Shown: positions 1 to 7,887, numbered from the stretch's first letter. The stretch: DNA of 64,000 nucleotides from an uncultured Candidatus Saccharibacteria bacterium (GCA_934717805.1 CAKUZG010000001.1:21794-85793), one strand, 5' to 3'. The notes: generated by a model not told the origin, from the sequence alone. Program-made: numbers and translations.

Positions 1-549
1 TGGATTTGTCATAATTTTAACCATCGCTTTTTTATGATTTTGGCTAAAAATTTCAAGCGTTTCTAGAAAATTTTCACTACAACAGTGGATAAAATCTCGA
101 TTAAAATATTTTTGAACTTGCGGTTTTAAATCGTATCGATTAACGTCGTAATTTGGGTGTTTCTCGATTCCAAATCGAGGCAAGTTTAATTTCGAATAAT
201 CCAAATTTAAGATTTTTCCGGTTCTATCAAATATAATCGTATCTTGTTTTGAGCCAAGATCATAAAAAATAAAAATTGGATTTTGCGCAACTTCGAGACC
301 AAATTTTATTCGGCCAATCATTTCTAGCCAAAGCTCGGTGTCTTGCTTTAAGTGAGTGTGCAAATTATTTATGTAATTCAAAATGCTGTGCAAATCTTTT
401 GGATTACAATTTTGTATTTCCTGCTTGGGAAATTCAAATTTTTGGGCAAGTTTTTTGAACTCTGTCTTCAATGAATCTGGAACACGCTTTTCGAAATCTT
501 TATTCGAAATTTCATACACATAATTACTAATAATTAAATCGTAGGCCAT
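1..549 (-). CDS. hypothetical protein, 3' end cut by window edge
   Basis: An open frame of 183 codons runs off the left edge without a stop, so the protein is incomplete at its C-terminus. It starts MAYDLIISNYVYEIS after a GGAGG ribosome binding site, 8 bases ahead of the ATG. The visible part is soluble and mixed in charge, with no signal peptide, membrane segment or motif I recognise. It has its own TTGACT/TATAAT promoter with a leader of about 45 bases, so it is expressed separately from rpsO, which lies downstream of its promoter on the other side. The function is unknown. The reading frame is well supported by the codon use and TTCGAA content shared with its neighbours. Confidence 0.75.
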   Translation of the reverse strand, partial: MAYDLIISNYVYEISNKDFEKRVPDSLKTEFKKLAQKFEFPKQEIQNCNPKDLHSILNYINNLHTHLKQDTELWLEMIGRIKFGLEVAQNPIFIFYDLGSKQDTIIFDRTGKILNLDYSKLNLPRFGIEKHPNYDVNRYDLKPQVQKYFNRDFIHCCSENFLETLEIFSQNHKKAMVKIMTNP

Positions 550-595
550 TTTAATACCTCCAAAATAAAAAAGTTCAACAAAAAGTCTAGTTTTA

Positions 596-623
596 ATTAT
601 AATATATTTTTATATTAAGTCAA
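596..623 (-). promoter_or_regulatory. sigma-70-type promoter of the left-edge gene
   Basis: On the minus strand, TTGACT (618-623) and TATAAT (596-601) are separated by 16 bases. The predicted transcript has a leader of about 40 bases carrying a GGAGG site before the start at 549. Confidence 0.7.
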
Positions 624-638
624 ACTGAAAGTGCGCAA

Positions 639-670
639 CAAAAAATCGCCCATATTTTGAGCGATTTTTG
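639..670 (-). terminator. intrinsic terminator of rpsO
   Basis: An AAAAATCGCTC/GGGCGATTTTT hairpin closes rpsO and ends in a run of T on the minus strand. Near-identical hairpins end the FemAB-like gene and rpsT. Confidence 0.75.
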
Positions 671-684
671 CAGTTTCGAAATTA

Positions 685-951
685 TTATTTTCGAAGACCT
701 AATTTAGCAACAACAGCTTTGTAAGCTTCAAAATCTTTTCGTTCAAGATATTTTAGAAGTTTTTTACGGCGACCAACCATTTGCATCAAACCGCGACGAG
801 CCATGAAGTCATGCTTGTTTGATTGAAGGTGTTCCGTCACTTCTTTGATACGAGCTGTCAAGATTGACACTTGCGCCTGTGGCGAACCAACGTCATTCTT
901 TGAAACCTGAGTCAAAGCGATTGCCTTCTCTTTATTCTCTTTAGTAATCAT
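685..951 (-). CDS. rpsO: 30S ribosomal protein S15
   Basis: S15 binds 16S rRNA in the central domain and organises the platform of the small subunit. The 88-residue protein matches the usual length (about 89) and carries the conserved VGSPQAQV, LTxRI and HLQSNKHDFMARRGL segments plus the lysine-rich C-terminus. A longer frame could start at 987. I chose the ATG at 951 because the extra 12 residues are foreign to the family and because a promoter, TTGACT-17-TAAAAT, ends only 7 bases before this ATG, which makes the transcript leaderless. It is monocistronic, with its own terminator. Confidence 0.97.
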   Translation of the reverse strand: MITKENKEKAIALTQVSKNDVGSPQAQVSILTARIKEVTEHLQSNKHDFMARRGLMQMVGRRKKLLKYLERKDFEAYKAVVAKLGLRK

Positions 952-958
952 CCTGAAT

Positions 959-987
959 ATTTTAACAAATTTTTTCAGATAAGTCAA
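959..987 (-). promoter_or_regulatory. leaderless-type promoter of rpsO
   Basis: Minus-strand TTGACT (982-987), a 17-base spacer and TAAAAT (959-964) place the expected transcription start on or next to the A of the rpsO ATG at 951. No Shine-Dalgarno site fits in the 7-base gap. Confidence 0.75.
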
Positions 988-1002
988 GAAAGTTTTATAA
1001 TT

Positions 1003-3561
1003 CTATAAAATTTCAAGCGCTTTTTTAACTTTTTCAAGTTCGGCTTTTTTGTTTGAGAATTCTTCACGGGTTTCTTCAACCAAATGTGCTGGCGCTTTCG
1101 AAACATAGTTCTCGTTCGAAAGTCGTTTTTCGAGCAAGTTGATTTCGTTTGAAATCTTTTCGATTCGTTCGTTTAATTCAGTTTTATACTCAGCTAGAAC
1201 GCTAGTCGGAACATCAAGATATGCACCCAAACCGCTGGCGGCAAGACTGAATCCGTGTGGCGCGTCCGTTTGAACAATTTCTGGCACGCGTGAAAGGTGG
1301 CGAATTGTCTCGGCATTTTTTGCGATTAATTCATCTTTTTCGAAAACCAAATTGTAGCGTTTTTTACCTGGAAGTTCCGCTGTAATCAAGCGAATTTCAC
1401 CAACCAAATCTTGAATTCGTTCAAATTGAAGCGCTTCGAATTCATTAAATTCTAGTGATTCGGCAAGTTTTTCATTTGCAAGAATTCCCTCAGTCCAAGG
1501 CAAAGTTTGCCAAATAGTTTCGGTTACGAAAGGTGCAAATGGGTGTGCAATCTTCAAACAAGTTTCCAAAACCCAAGCAAGAAGTTCAGGGTTTTGTTGT
1601 GTTTTTGATGCTTCAATATACCAATCGGCAACTGTGCTCCAAATTGTGTGATAAACAGTTTCAGAAGCTTCGGCAAAACGATAATTCTGCATGTGATTAT
1701 CTAATTCTGAAATTGCACGGTCAAGTTCTCGTACGATCCAGTGATCTGCTGGCGAGAAAGCTTCGGGGCGTTTTTCGCTCTTAATATCGCCAACTTTTTC
1801 TGAAATGAACCGTGAAATATTCCAAAGTTTATTGCAGAAATTTCGCCCAGCGATAACTTTGTTTTTCGAAAATGCTTGGTTTTGCCCGGCTGAACGCGCT
1901 GCGATAATTCCAAGGCGGAAAGCATCGGAACCATATTCTGCAATTACGTCCATTGGGTTGATCACATTTCCTTTTGATTTGCTCATTTTTTGGCCGTGCT
2001 CATCAAGAACCATTCCATGCAGATAAACTTCGCGGAAAGGAATTTGGCCTGTACAATAAAGCCCCAACATAATCATTCGTGAAATCCAAGGGAAAATTAA
2101 GTCGTGGCCAGTTTCCATTACGCTATTTGGGTAGAATTTCGAAAGCTCGCCGCCCTCAAGAAAATCAGTTGTAATGAATGGCCATTGACCACTCGAGAAC
2201 CAAGTGTCGAGTGTATCTTCATCCCGTTTATAGATTTTGCCGTTAACTTCAATTTCGGCCTCGTGAACGCGTTCATCGAAAATCCAATCTGTTGGATCTT
2301 CAACATTTTGAAATGCTGGGATTGGGATTCCCCATGGTATTTGACGTGAAATGTTCCAGTCGCGAATATTTTTAAGATATTCCATTAGAACATTTTTCTT
2401 GTTTTCGGGTGTAAATTTAATTTCGTCTTTTTCAAGAACTTCAATAGCTTTTTTAGCTAGAGGTTTTGTAGAGATAAACCACTGCTCTTTTACAAGTGGC
2501 TGAATTGGTTCGCCAGATTTATAGTCATAACCAACCACGTGCGTAATATCTTCTTCTTTAAAGAGAGCGTTAATCTTTTTGAGATCTTCAAGAATCTTTT
2601 TTCGCGCCTCCATAACTTCTAGGCCAGCATATTCACCAGCGTTTTGGGTCATTTTTCCATCAAAGCCAATTACTTGAATTTTTGGTAAGTTGTGACGATT
2701 ACCAACTTCAAAATCGTTAGGATCGTGGAATGGTGTAATTTTGACAACACCAGTTCCAAATTGTGGATCAGCATATTCATCGGCAATAATCTCAACTTCA
2801 CGGTTAGTTAGAGGTACACGCACCTTTTTACCGATTAGATTTTGGTATCGTTCATCTTCTGGATTAACTGCAAGTGCAGTGTCGCCAAGAATTGTCTCTG
2901 GGCGTGTTGTTGAAACTAGCATATATTCACTAATATCACCAAAATCATCAAGAACAGGATACGCGATTGTCCAAAGTTTACCCTTCTCTTCTTTGTAATC
3001 TACCTCAATATCGGCGTAAGAAGTTTGGTATTTTGTTGAATAATTAACAATTCGCTCACCTCGATAGATTAGGCCATCGTTCCACATTTTTTCGAAAGTT
3101 TTATAAACGCGATTTACGACTTTTTCATCTAGTGTGAAAGTAAGGTTTTTCCAGTCAGCTCCAGCTCCGAGTGCACGAAGTTGTAACTCCATGTTTCCGC
3201 GTTGGCTAGCAACGAAATCCCAAACATTTTTGTAAAGTTCATCACGAGAATAATCAAAACGGCTCTTCCCTTTTGCATTTAGAAGGCGTTCATAAACAAC
3301 CCACGTTTCAAAACCAGCGTGGTCGGCACCAGGCAAATAAATTGCGTCATAACCTTTCATTTTGTGATAACGCACCAAAATATCTTCCACAGCGGCCATC
3401 AATCCATGGCCAATGTGAAGATTTCCGTTTGCATTTGGTGGTGGCATTACAATTGAATATTTTGGGCCAACTCCGCTACTTTCGAAAGCGCCAGAAAGTT
3501 CCCAAAGATTATAAATTTCAGGTTCGTAATTGTTCGGTTCGTAAGTCTTTGTAATTTTCAT
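1003..3561 (-). CDS. valS: valine--tRNA ligase
   Basis: ValRS charges tRNA-Val in the cytoplasm and edits mischarged threonine. The 852-residue class I synthetase shows the signature PPPNANGNLHIGHG (HIGH at about residues 49-52), the CP1 editing domain, KMSKS at about residue 525, an anticodon-binding domain, and a C-terminal coiled coil rich in Lys/Glu (last about 60 residues) typical of ValRS. The frame could begin at 3579, but the ATG at 3561 has an AAAGGG site 4 bases upstream and gives the family's usual MKITKTYEP-like start. It is slightly shorter than the E. coli enzyme. A tRNA-Val gene lies elsewhere in this window, at 44.3 kb. Confidence 0.97.
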   Translation of the reverse strand: MKITKTYEPNNYEPEIYNLWELSGAFESSGVGPKYSIVMPPPNANGNLHIGHGLMAAVEDILVRYHKMKGYDAIYLPGADHAGFETWVVYERLLNAKGKSRFDYSRDELYKNVWDFVASQRGNMELQLRALGAGADWKNLTFTLDEKVVNRVYKTFEKMWNDGLIYRGERIVNYSTKYQTSYADIEVDYKEEKGKLWTIAYPVLDDFGDISEYMLVSTTRPETILGDTALAVNPEDERYQNLIGKKVRVPLTNREVEIIADEYADPQFGTGVVKITPFHDPNDFEVGNRHNLPKIQVIGFDGKMTQNAGEYAGLEVMEARKKILEDLKKINALFKEEDITHVVGYDYKSGEPIQPLVKEQWFISTKPLAKKAIEVLEKDEIKFTPENKKNVLMEYLKNIRDWNISRQIPWGIPIPAFQNVEDPTDWIFDERVHEAEIEVNGKIYKRDEDTLDTWFSSGQWPFITTDFLEGGELSKFYPNSVMETGHDLIFPWISRMIMLGLYCTGQIPFREVYLHGMVLDEHGQKMSKSKGNVINPMDVIAEYGSDAFRLGIIAARSAGQNQAFSKNKVIAGRNFCNKLWNISRFISEKVGDIKSEKRPEAFSPADHWIVRELDRAISELDNHMQNYRFAEASETVYHTIWSTVADWYIEASKTQQNPELLAWVLETCLKIAHPFAPFVTETIWQTLPWTEGILANEKLAESLEFNEFEALQFERIQDLVGEIRLITAELPGKKRYNLVFEKDELIAKNAETIRHLSRVPEIVQTDAPHGFSLAASGLGAYLDVPTSVLAEYKTELNERIEKISNEINLLEKRLSNENYVSKAPAHLVEETREEFSNKKAELEKVKKALEIL

Positions 3562-3589
3562 AATTCCCTTTAATCGCATTTATTCAACA

Positions 3590-3618
3590 TTTCACGCGAA
3601 ATTTTTTAATGCGTGAAA
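3590..3618. promoter_or_regulatory. inverted repeat between divergent valS and FemAB-like genes
   Basis: TTTCACGC (3590-3597) and GCGTGAAA (3611-3618) form a perfect 8-base inverted repeat in the divergent intergenic region. It could be an operator or a hairpin in the valS leader. The wider 15-mer ACATTTCACGCGAAA (3587-3601) occurs again at 41574-41588. Confidence 0.5.
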
Positions 3619-3626
3619 ATTTTACA

Positions 3627-3656
3627 TTTACAATTATACCACATTCGGTGTATAAT
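3627..3656 (+). promoter_or_regulatory. leaderless-type promoter of FemAB-like gene
   Basis: TTTACA (3627-3632), 18 bases, TATAAT (3651-3656), then 6 bases to the ATG at 3663. There is no room for a ribosome binding site. Confidence 0.7.
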
Positions 3657-3662
3657 ATAAAC

Positions 3663-4742
3663 ATGCTAAAGATTATCGAAATTACAGATAAAAAAGAATG
3701 GGACGATTTTGTTAATGAACATAACGGTCATCCTTTGCAGCTTTGGGGTTGGGGTGAACTTAAAACTGAATCACCAAATTGGAAGGTGGTGCGAGTTTTT
3801 TTGAAGAACGGTGAAGAAAAATACATTGATCGCAAGAAGAACGATCATTCAGATATTGTGGCGGCGGCGCAAATTTTAATTCGAAAACTACCTTTTCCGC
3901 TTAATAGTTTTGCGTATATTCCGCGTGGCGCTTTGGTACTTTCGAAAAAGCCAATTGAACGAGCTCGCATTTCGCGTGAAATAGCGCTTTGGGTTTCGGA
4001 AAATATCAAACCAAAACCAGTTTGTTTGAGTATGGAACCAGATTGGAATGAGGGTGAATTCGATATCCGCGATGGCTGGCGAAAGAGTAAAAATACTATT
4101 TTAATTCCACGGACGTTAATTGTCGATTTAACGCAAACTGAAGATGAACTGCTCGCTCAAATGAGCAAAAAAACACGTCAGTATATTCGAAAGAGCAGTG
4201 GGGAAGTAAAAATTCGCCAACTTCGTTCGAAAGAAGATATTGATCGCGCATTGGAAATTTACGTTCAAACTGCAAAGCGTGCTGGTTTTGCAATTCACCC
4301 TAAAAAATATTATCACGACCTCTATAAAAAAATGGGTGAAAATTCGCCAATTTTTGGTGCATTTATAGATGTAAACTCGAATGAAGAGCAGGGGCAAGCT
4401 TTCGAAAATAGCCAAACTCAAGAAATGGTTGCATTTTTGTGGTTTGCGCAAAGCAATTATACTTCGTTTGAGCTTTATGGTGGTGTGACTGAAACAGGTC
4501 AAAAAGTGCGCGCTAACTATATTTTAAAGTGGACAGCAATGCTTGAAATGAAAAAACGTGGCGTGAAAAGATACGACTTTAACGGTCTTTTAAATGATGG
4601 GATTTCGAAATTTAAAGCTGGTTTTGCTCATCATGAAAATATGCTTGTCGGAACCTTGGATTTTCCAATTTCGAAAACATATTTCATCTGGAATTCATTC
4701 TTGCCAACTGCGAAAAAAATCGTGCGAAAATTCAAAAAATAG
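3663..4742 (+). CDS. FemAB-family peptidyltransferase-like protein
   Basis: Fem transferases add amino acids from aminoacyl-tRNA to the peptidoglycan stem peptide, working at the membrane face of the cytoplasm. This 359-residue protein has the two GNAT-like halves of the family: an N-terminal LQLWGWGELK block, a central charged helical stretch (QMSKKTRQYIRKSSGE), and the C-terminal signature KRYDFNG...GISKFKAGF at about 300-320. The frame is open upstream to 3609, but the TATAAT promoter lies inside that extension, so 3663 is the start. It is monocistronic with its own terminator. The substrate amino acid cannot be told from sequence. Confidence 0.88.
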   Translation: MLKIIEITDKKEWDDFVNEHNGHPLQLWGWGELKTESPNWKVVRVFLKNGEEKYIDRKKNDHSDIVAAAQILIRKLPFPLNSFAYIPRGALVLSKKPIERARISREIALWVSENIKPKPVCLSMEPDWNEGEFDIRDGWRKSKNTILIPRTLIVDLTQTEDELLAQMSKKTRQYIRKSSGEVKIRQLRSKEDIDRALEIYVQTAKRAGFAIHPKKYYHDLYKKMGENSPIFGAFIDVNSNEEQGQAFENSQTQEMVAFLWFAQSNYTSFELYGGVTETGQKVRANYILKWTAMLEMKKRGVKRYDFNGLLNDGISKFKAGFAHHENMLVGTLDFPISKTYFIWNSFLPTAKKIVRKFKK

Positions 4743-4759
4743 GGAAGTACAAAATAAAG

Positions 4760-4792
4760 AAATCGCTCAAAATTGGGCGGTTTTTCTTTTTT
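4760..4792 (+). terminator. terminator of FemAB-like gene
   Basis: A nine-pair stem (4760-4768 with 4775-4783) and a T-rich tail that runs into TTTCGAAAG. The core is identical over more than 20 bases to the rpsT terminator on the other strand. Confidence 0.8.
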
Positions 4793-4814
4793 CGAAAGCT
4801 AAAAATCTAAAAAA

Positions 4815-4843
4815 TTGACCAAAATATTAAAAGGTAGTAAAAT
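4815..4843 (+). promoter_or_regulatory. leaderless-type promoter of tsaD
   Basis: TTGACC (4815-4820), 17 bases, TAAAAT (4838-4843), then exactly 6 bases to the ATG at 4850. Confidence 0.8.
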
Positions 4844-4849
4844 AGAATT

Positions 4850-5938
4850 ATGAAAATACTAGGAATTGAAAGCACTTGTGATGAAACTGCGGCGGCCGTG
4901 GTTGAATTTGATGCGAATCAAATCACGCGCGAAAGTTCGCCAAGATTAAATTTGCTCTCAAGTGTGGTTCATTCACAGATTGATATTCACGCGCAATTTG
5001 GTGGTGTGATTCCTGAGGTAGCGGCGCGTTCACATATTGAATACGCGAATCCTGTAGTTCGAAAAGCGCTCGCGCGCGCCGGTGTTTCTTTTGAGGATCT
5101 TGATGGAATTGCCGTTTCTTATGCACCAGGTTTAATCGGTTCACTTTTGGTTGGCACATTAACTGCGCGAACTTATTCACGAATTTTCAACAAACCTTTC
5201 TACCCAATTCATCATGTTGAAGCGCATGTTTACGCGAATTTTTTGAACGAAAAACCGCCAAAGTTTCCATTTTTAGCGCTAGTCGTGTCGGGTGGTCATT
5301 CGCAAATTGTTTTGTTTAAGGCTCACGGAGATTATCAAATTTTGGGCGAAACGCAAGATGATGCGGTTGGTGAAGCTTTCGATAAAGTTGCAAAAATTAT
5401 CGGTTTGCCTTATCCAGGAGGTCCGGCAATTTCAAAAGCAGCACAAAACGGAGATTCTTCAAAATATAAGTTGCCAAAAGCGCGCTTAAAAGGGAAGTAC
5501 GATTTTAGCTTTTCGGGCTTAAAAACGGCTGTTTTGCGAGCAGTTCAAAAAGAAGTTGGTGTTGATTTTAATTTTCCTTCTTTCGAATTGGCGGCAAAAC
5601 TCAGCGAACAGCAACGAAATGATTTTGCGGCAAGTTTTCAAAAAACGGCGGTTGAAACTTTGGTTGATAAGCTTGAGCTTGCGGTGAAAGATTTTGCACC
5701 AACAACAGTTGTGATTGCTGGCGGTGTGGCGGCAAATTCAGCGTTAAGGGAAGAGCTGGTCAAGCGAGTTTCGGATAAATTGCCGGATCCAGTGATTTTT
5801 ACTCCACCGGAACTTTGCACTGATAACGCTGCGATGGTGGCAACATTGGGCGCTTTTCAAGCAGTTTTGAGCAAGCCAAAAGATCCGCTCGAGCTTGAAG
5901 TTAAGCCTTCACTTTCGATGAGTGATTCAAAGTGGTAA
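4850..5938 (+). CDS. tsaD: tRNA threonylcarbamoyladenosine transferase TsaD
   Basis: TsaD transfers the threonylcarbamoyl group to A37 of ANN-decoding tRNAs, with TsaB and TsaE. The 362-residue protein starts with the family signature MKILGIESTCDETAAAVV, has the metal-binding HHVEAH motif near residue 120, the ASKH ATPase phosphate loops (LVVSGGHSQIV; VIAGGVAANSALR) and the late DNAAM motif. The length is typical. The start is fixed by the leaderless promoter. Its partners tsaB and tsaE are not in this window. The C-terminus runs into a shared bidirectional terminator. Confidence 0.97.
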   Translation: MKILGIESTCDETAAAVVEFDANQITRESSPRLNLLSSVVHSQIDIHAQFGGVIPEVAARSHIEYANPVVRKALARAGVSFEDLDGIAVSYAPGLIGSLLVGTLTARTYSRIFNKPFYPIHHVEAHVYANFLNEKPPKFPFLALVVSGGHSQIVLFKAHGDYQILGETQDDAVGEAFDKVAKIIGLPYPGGPAISKAAQNGDSSKYKLPKARLKGKYDFSFSGLKTAVLRAVQKEVGVDFNFPSFELAAKLSEQQRNDFAASFQKTAVETLVDKLELAVKDFAPTTVVIAGGVAANSALREELVKRVSDKLPDPVIFTPPELCTDNAAMVATLGAFQAVLSKPKDPLELEVKPSLSMSDSKW

Positions 5939-5943
5939 AAAGA

Positions 5944-5968
5944 AAACCCGCAATATTGCGGGTTTTTA
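5944..5968. terminator. bidirectional terminator between tsaD and convergent gene
   Basis: The perfect palindrome CCCGCAATATTGCGGG is flanked by A-tracts on the left and T-tracts on the right, so it can end transcription from both strands. Confidence 0.8.
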
Positions 5969-5979
5969 TTGGAGGGATA

Positions 5980-6594
5980 TTAGAGTTCTTCAATTTTAAA
6001 AATATTCAATGAATGAAGAAAAAGATTTGTTGGTTTGAAAATGAGATCATTTTGTACCTCGACCAAATCTTCGCCAATCAAAGTTGGATCAAACTTTTCA
6101 GGAAAAACCCAACCATTTTGAATAAATTCATCCACAGCATTTAGGCCGCTATTGACCCAATGGTCGCGAATCACTAAAGTGATTTCTTTCAGATGTTCAG
6201 GATTCTCAAAATCTTCATCGGTAGCCTGAACTTCTAACCCCACTTTATTAATATTTTCGAAGAACAATGTTGGTGGAATTTCCATGATTTCGCTTGTTGC
6301 GAGACAAGCTTGCGTGATAAGTCCAATCATTGTTGAAGAAGTCGTAGCTATATTATTTCGATCTGGATTGACTGCATTGAGAAAAATAAAACCAAGCATA
6401 AAGCTTTCAAAATATTCTTGGATGGTTTCTCGTTTTAACCCGTTGAGATAAATTGAAAGAAGAACGTCATCTTTAAAGCGAAGATGCTGTTTGTTAAGAA
6501 CTTTTTCTTGCCAATTTTCACCATAAATATTTTCGAAAGGAGTCCGAACATCTTCAGATTCAAAGTAAAAAATAAAATCATTTGTTATGAGCAT
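5980..6594 (-). CDS. hypothetical protein, tandem paralogue A
   Basis: The function is unknown. This 204-residue acidic protein has no signal peptide or membrane segment. It is a clear paralogue of the gene just upstream on the same strand. Both begin MLIT[N/D][D/N]FIF, share GENWQ, a FLNA/FLSK hydrophobic stretch, LFF[E/D], an isolated W in a basic/acidic helix, FI[Q/E]NGW near residues 160-165 and a C-terminal FxPTN[L/I]FL. A GGAGGA site precedes the ATG. The promoter and a small leader hairpin are also duplicated, which points to tandem duplication of a whole transcription unit. I do not recognise a domain family. Confidence 0.85.
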   Translation of the reverse strand: MLITNDFIFYFESEDVRTPFENIYGENWQEKVLNKQHLRFKDDVLLSIYLNGLKRETIQEYFESFMLGFIFLNAVNPDRNNIATTSSTMIGLITQACLATSEIMEIPPTLFFENINKVGLEVQATDEDFENPEHLKEITLVIRDHWVNSGLNAVDEFIQNGWVFPEKFDPTLIGEDLVEVQNDLIFKPTNLFLHSLNIFKIEEL

Positions 6595-6621
6595 AACTGC
6601 TTCCTCCTAAAAGTGCTATTT

Positions 6622-6637
6622 TTTGCTAAAAAGCAAA
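6622..6637 (-). promoter_or_regulatory. leader hairpin of paralogue A
   Basis: In the transcript TTTGCT-TTTT-AGCAAA forms a 6-pair hairpin between the promoter and the ribosome binding site. The copy in paralogue B keeps the fold with paired base changes. Confidence 0.55.
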
Positions 6638-6645
6638 TCTTTTAA

Positions 6646-6674
6646 ATTATAATATTTTTAGCTATTTTTGTCAA
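6646..6674 (-). promoter_or_regulatory. consensus promoter of paralogue A
   Basis: TTGACA (6669-6674), a 17-base spacer and TATAAT (6646-6651), a perfect match to the sigma-70 consensus at both boxes. The leader is about 45 bases. Confidence 0.85.
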
Positions 6675-6703
6675 GTTTAACTAGAAGGAGATTGGAGTAC
6701 AAA

Positions 6704-6732
6704 ATAAAAAAGCCCGCAAATTTCTGCGGGTT
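6704..6732 (-). terminator. terminator of paralogue B
   Basis: CCCGCA (6713-6718) pairs with TGCGGG (6725-6730) and is followed on the minus strand by a long T-run. It separates the two paralogues into independent transcripts. Confidence 0.75.
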
Positions 6733-6747
6733 TTGGCTTTTGATGGT

Positions 6748-7329
6748 TTAAAGTTGAAATTGTTTAATCTCAAAATCATCAAAATGCTTAAGGAAGATAT
6801 TAGTTGGAGCAAAAAAACAATCATTTTGGTCTTCTTCGGGTGATACCGTAGAGATTTTAGGTAATAAATAAATCCAGCCATTTTCGATGAATTTATTTAT
6901 TGACTCTAGGCCGTTTTCAATCCATTCTTCCTTTATTGCTGGCATAGTATTTTCTGAACCTTCATTATCTTCTGGAAAATCATCAAGGATGTCCCGTTCT
7001 TTTGTGTCGAAAAATAATGAAGCTGGTTCTTTCAGATAATGATAAGCTACTAAGCAAGATAATGTGATTAAATGTCCGACTGAAAAAATTTCTTGTTCAG
7101 AATTAATTTTACTAAGAAAAATTTCCCCAAGCATTAGACATTCCAAAACTTCTTTAGCTTTTTCTGGTTTTTTACCTTTGGGGTAAATCAATGTGAACAA
7201 ACCATCTTCTAGATAAATTATCTGTTTATTCGCTATTTGATCTTGCCAATTTTCTCCAAAAAGTTCTTTGATAGCTAGAGTAATATCTTCGCTTTCAAGG
7301 TGAAAAATAAAATTATCAGTTATAAGCAT
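6748..7329 (-). CDS. hypothetical protein, tandem paralogue B
   Basis: The function is unknown. This 193-residue acidic soluble protein is a diverged tandem copy of the gene at 5980-6594 (shared MLIT..FIF, GENWQ, CLMLGEIFL, SLFFD, FIENGW and PTNIFL segments). Divergence is high across the body while the ends and the tryptophans are kept, so both copies are probably functional. It has its own consensus promoter, a leader hairpin, an AGGAGGA ribosome binding site and a terminator. Similar promoters and leaders suggest coordinated expression of the two copies. Sharing with the cut gene at the left edge is not evident. Confidence 0.85.
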   Translation of the reverse strand: MLITDNFIFHLESEDITLAIKELFGENWQDQIANKQIIYLEDGLFTLIYPKGKKPEKAKEVLECLMLGEIFLSKINSEQEIFSVGHLITLSCLVAYHYLKEPASLFFDTKERDILDDFPEDNEGSENTMPAIKEEWIENGLESINKFIENGWIYLLPKISTVSPEEDQNDCFFAPTNIFLKHFDDFEIKQFQL

Positions 7330-7354
7330 AACTAAGTCCTCCTAAAGTGCTATT

Positions 7355-7370
7355 TCTACCAAAAGGTAAA
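7355..7370 (-). promoter_or_regulatory. leader hairpin of paralogue B
   Basis: TTTACC-TTTT-GGTAGA in the transcript. Against the paralogue A hairpin, two pairs change together (G-C to A-T and T-A to C-G), which supports selection on the fold. Confidence 0.55.
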
Positions 7371-7378
7371 TCTTTTAA

Positions 7379-7407
7379 ATTATAGCATTTTTAAGTAGAA
7401 TTGTCAA
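7379..7407 (-). promoter_or_regulatory. consensus promoter of paralogue B
   Basis: TTGACA (7402-7407), 17 bases, TATAAT (7379-7384). Same architecture as the promoter of paralogue A. Confidence 0.85.
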
Positions 7408-7427
7408 GTTTTTGAAAAAGGAAAAAT

Positions 7428-7458
7428 AAAAAAACCGCCCAATTTTGAGCGATTTTTG
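7428..7458 (-). terminator. terminator of rpsT
   Basis: AAAAATCGCTC/GGGCGGTTTT stem with T-run on the minus strand. Its core matches the terminator at 4760-4792 base for base. Confidence 0.8.
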
Positions 7459-7471
7459 AAAATGTATCAAA

Positions 7472-7726
7472 TTAAGCAAGTTTTACGCCAGCTTTTTTTG
7501 CGGCAGCAGCAAGAGAAGCTTTTCGGCGAGCAGCTGTATTTTTCTTGATAAGACCTTTTTTAACAGCTTTGTCTAGTTCGCTTTGTGCTTTTGAAAGGTT
7601 TTTTGCGTTTGGTTCAGCAACAAAAGCTTTAACTGCACCTTTGATATCTTTTTTAATTCCAACGTTGCGTTCGCGTCGTTTTGCGGTTTGTCGCATTCGC
7701 TTTACAGCAGATTTAATAATTGGCAT
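7472..7726 (-). CDS. rpsT: 30S ribosomal protein S20
   Basis: S20 binds the 5' domain and helix 44 of 16S rRNA early in assembly. The 84-residue, strongly basic, helical protein has the family's MPIIKSAVKRMRQ start, the central ERNVGIKKDIK stretch and a C-terminal KKGLIKKNTAARRKASL motif. An AGAAGGA site lies upstream of the ATG. It is monocistronic, with its own promoter and terminator. Length is as expected for S20. Confidence 0.96.
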   Translation of the reverse strand: MPIIKSAVKRMRQTAKRRERNVGIKKDIKGAVKAFVAEPNAKNLSKAQSELDKAVKKGLIKKNTAARRKASLAAAAKKAGVKLA

Positions 7727-7768
7727 TTAATGTCCTTCTTTTAGGTTGTTATTTACAATTCAACATCG

Positions 7769-7797
7769 ATTATACAGTATTTCGAAAGAAAAAGCAA
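7769..7797 (-). promoter_or_regulatory. promoter of rpsT
   Basis: Minus-strand TTGCTT (7792-7797), 17 bases, TATAAT (7769-7774). The spacer contains a TTCGAA palindrome. The leader is about 35 bases and carries a Shine-Dalgarno site. Confidence 0.7.
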
Positions 7798-7814
7798 GTA
7801 TTTCAAATAAACTA

Positions 7815-7843
7815 TTGACATTTTATTATGATTATGCTAATAT
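7815..7843 (+). promoter_or_regulatory. promoter of the DHH-like gene and truB
   Basis: TTGACA (7815-7820), 17 bases, TAATAT (7838-7843), followed by a leader of about 38 bases that is almost all A/T. Confidence 0.75.
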
Positions 7844-7887
7844 AGAGCTATAAATTATAAAAATAAACAATAGGATTCAATAAACAA

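Noticed and set aside
3609..3662. Upstream extension of the FemAB-like protein
   Set aside because: The extension overlaps the TATAAT box that lies 6 bases before the ATG at 3663, and its residues do not fit the family.
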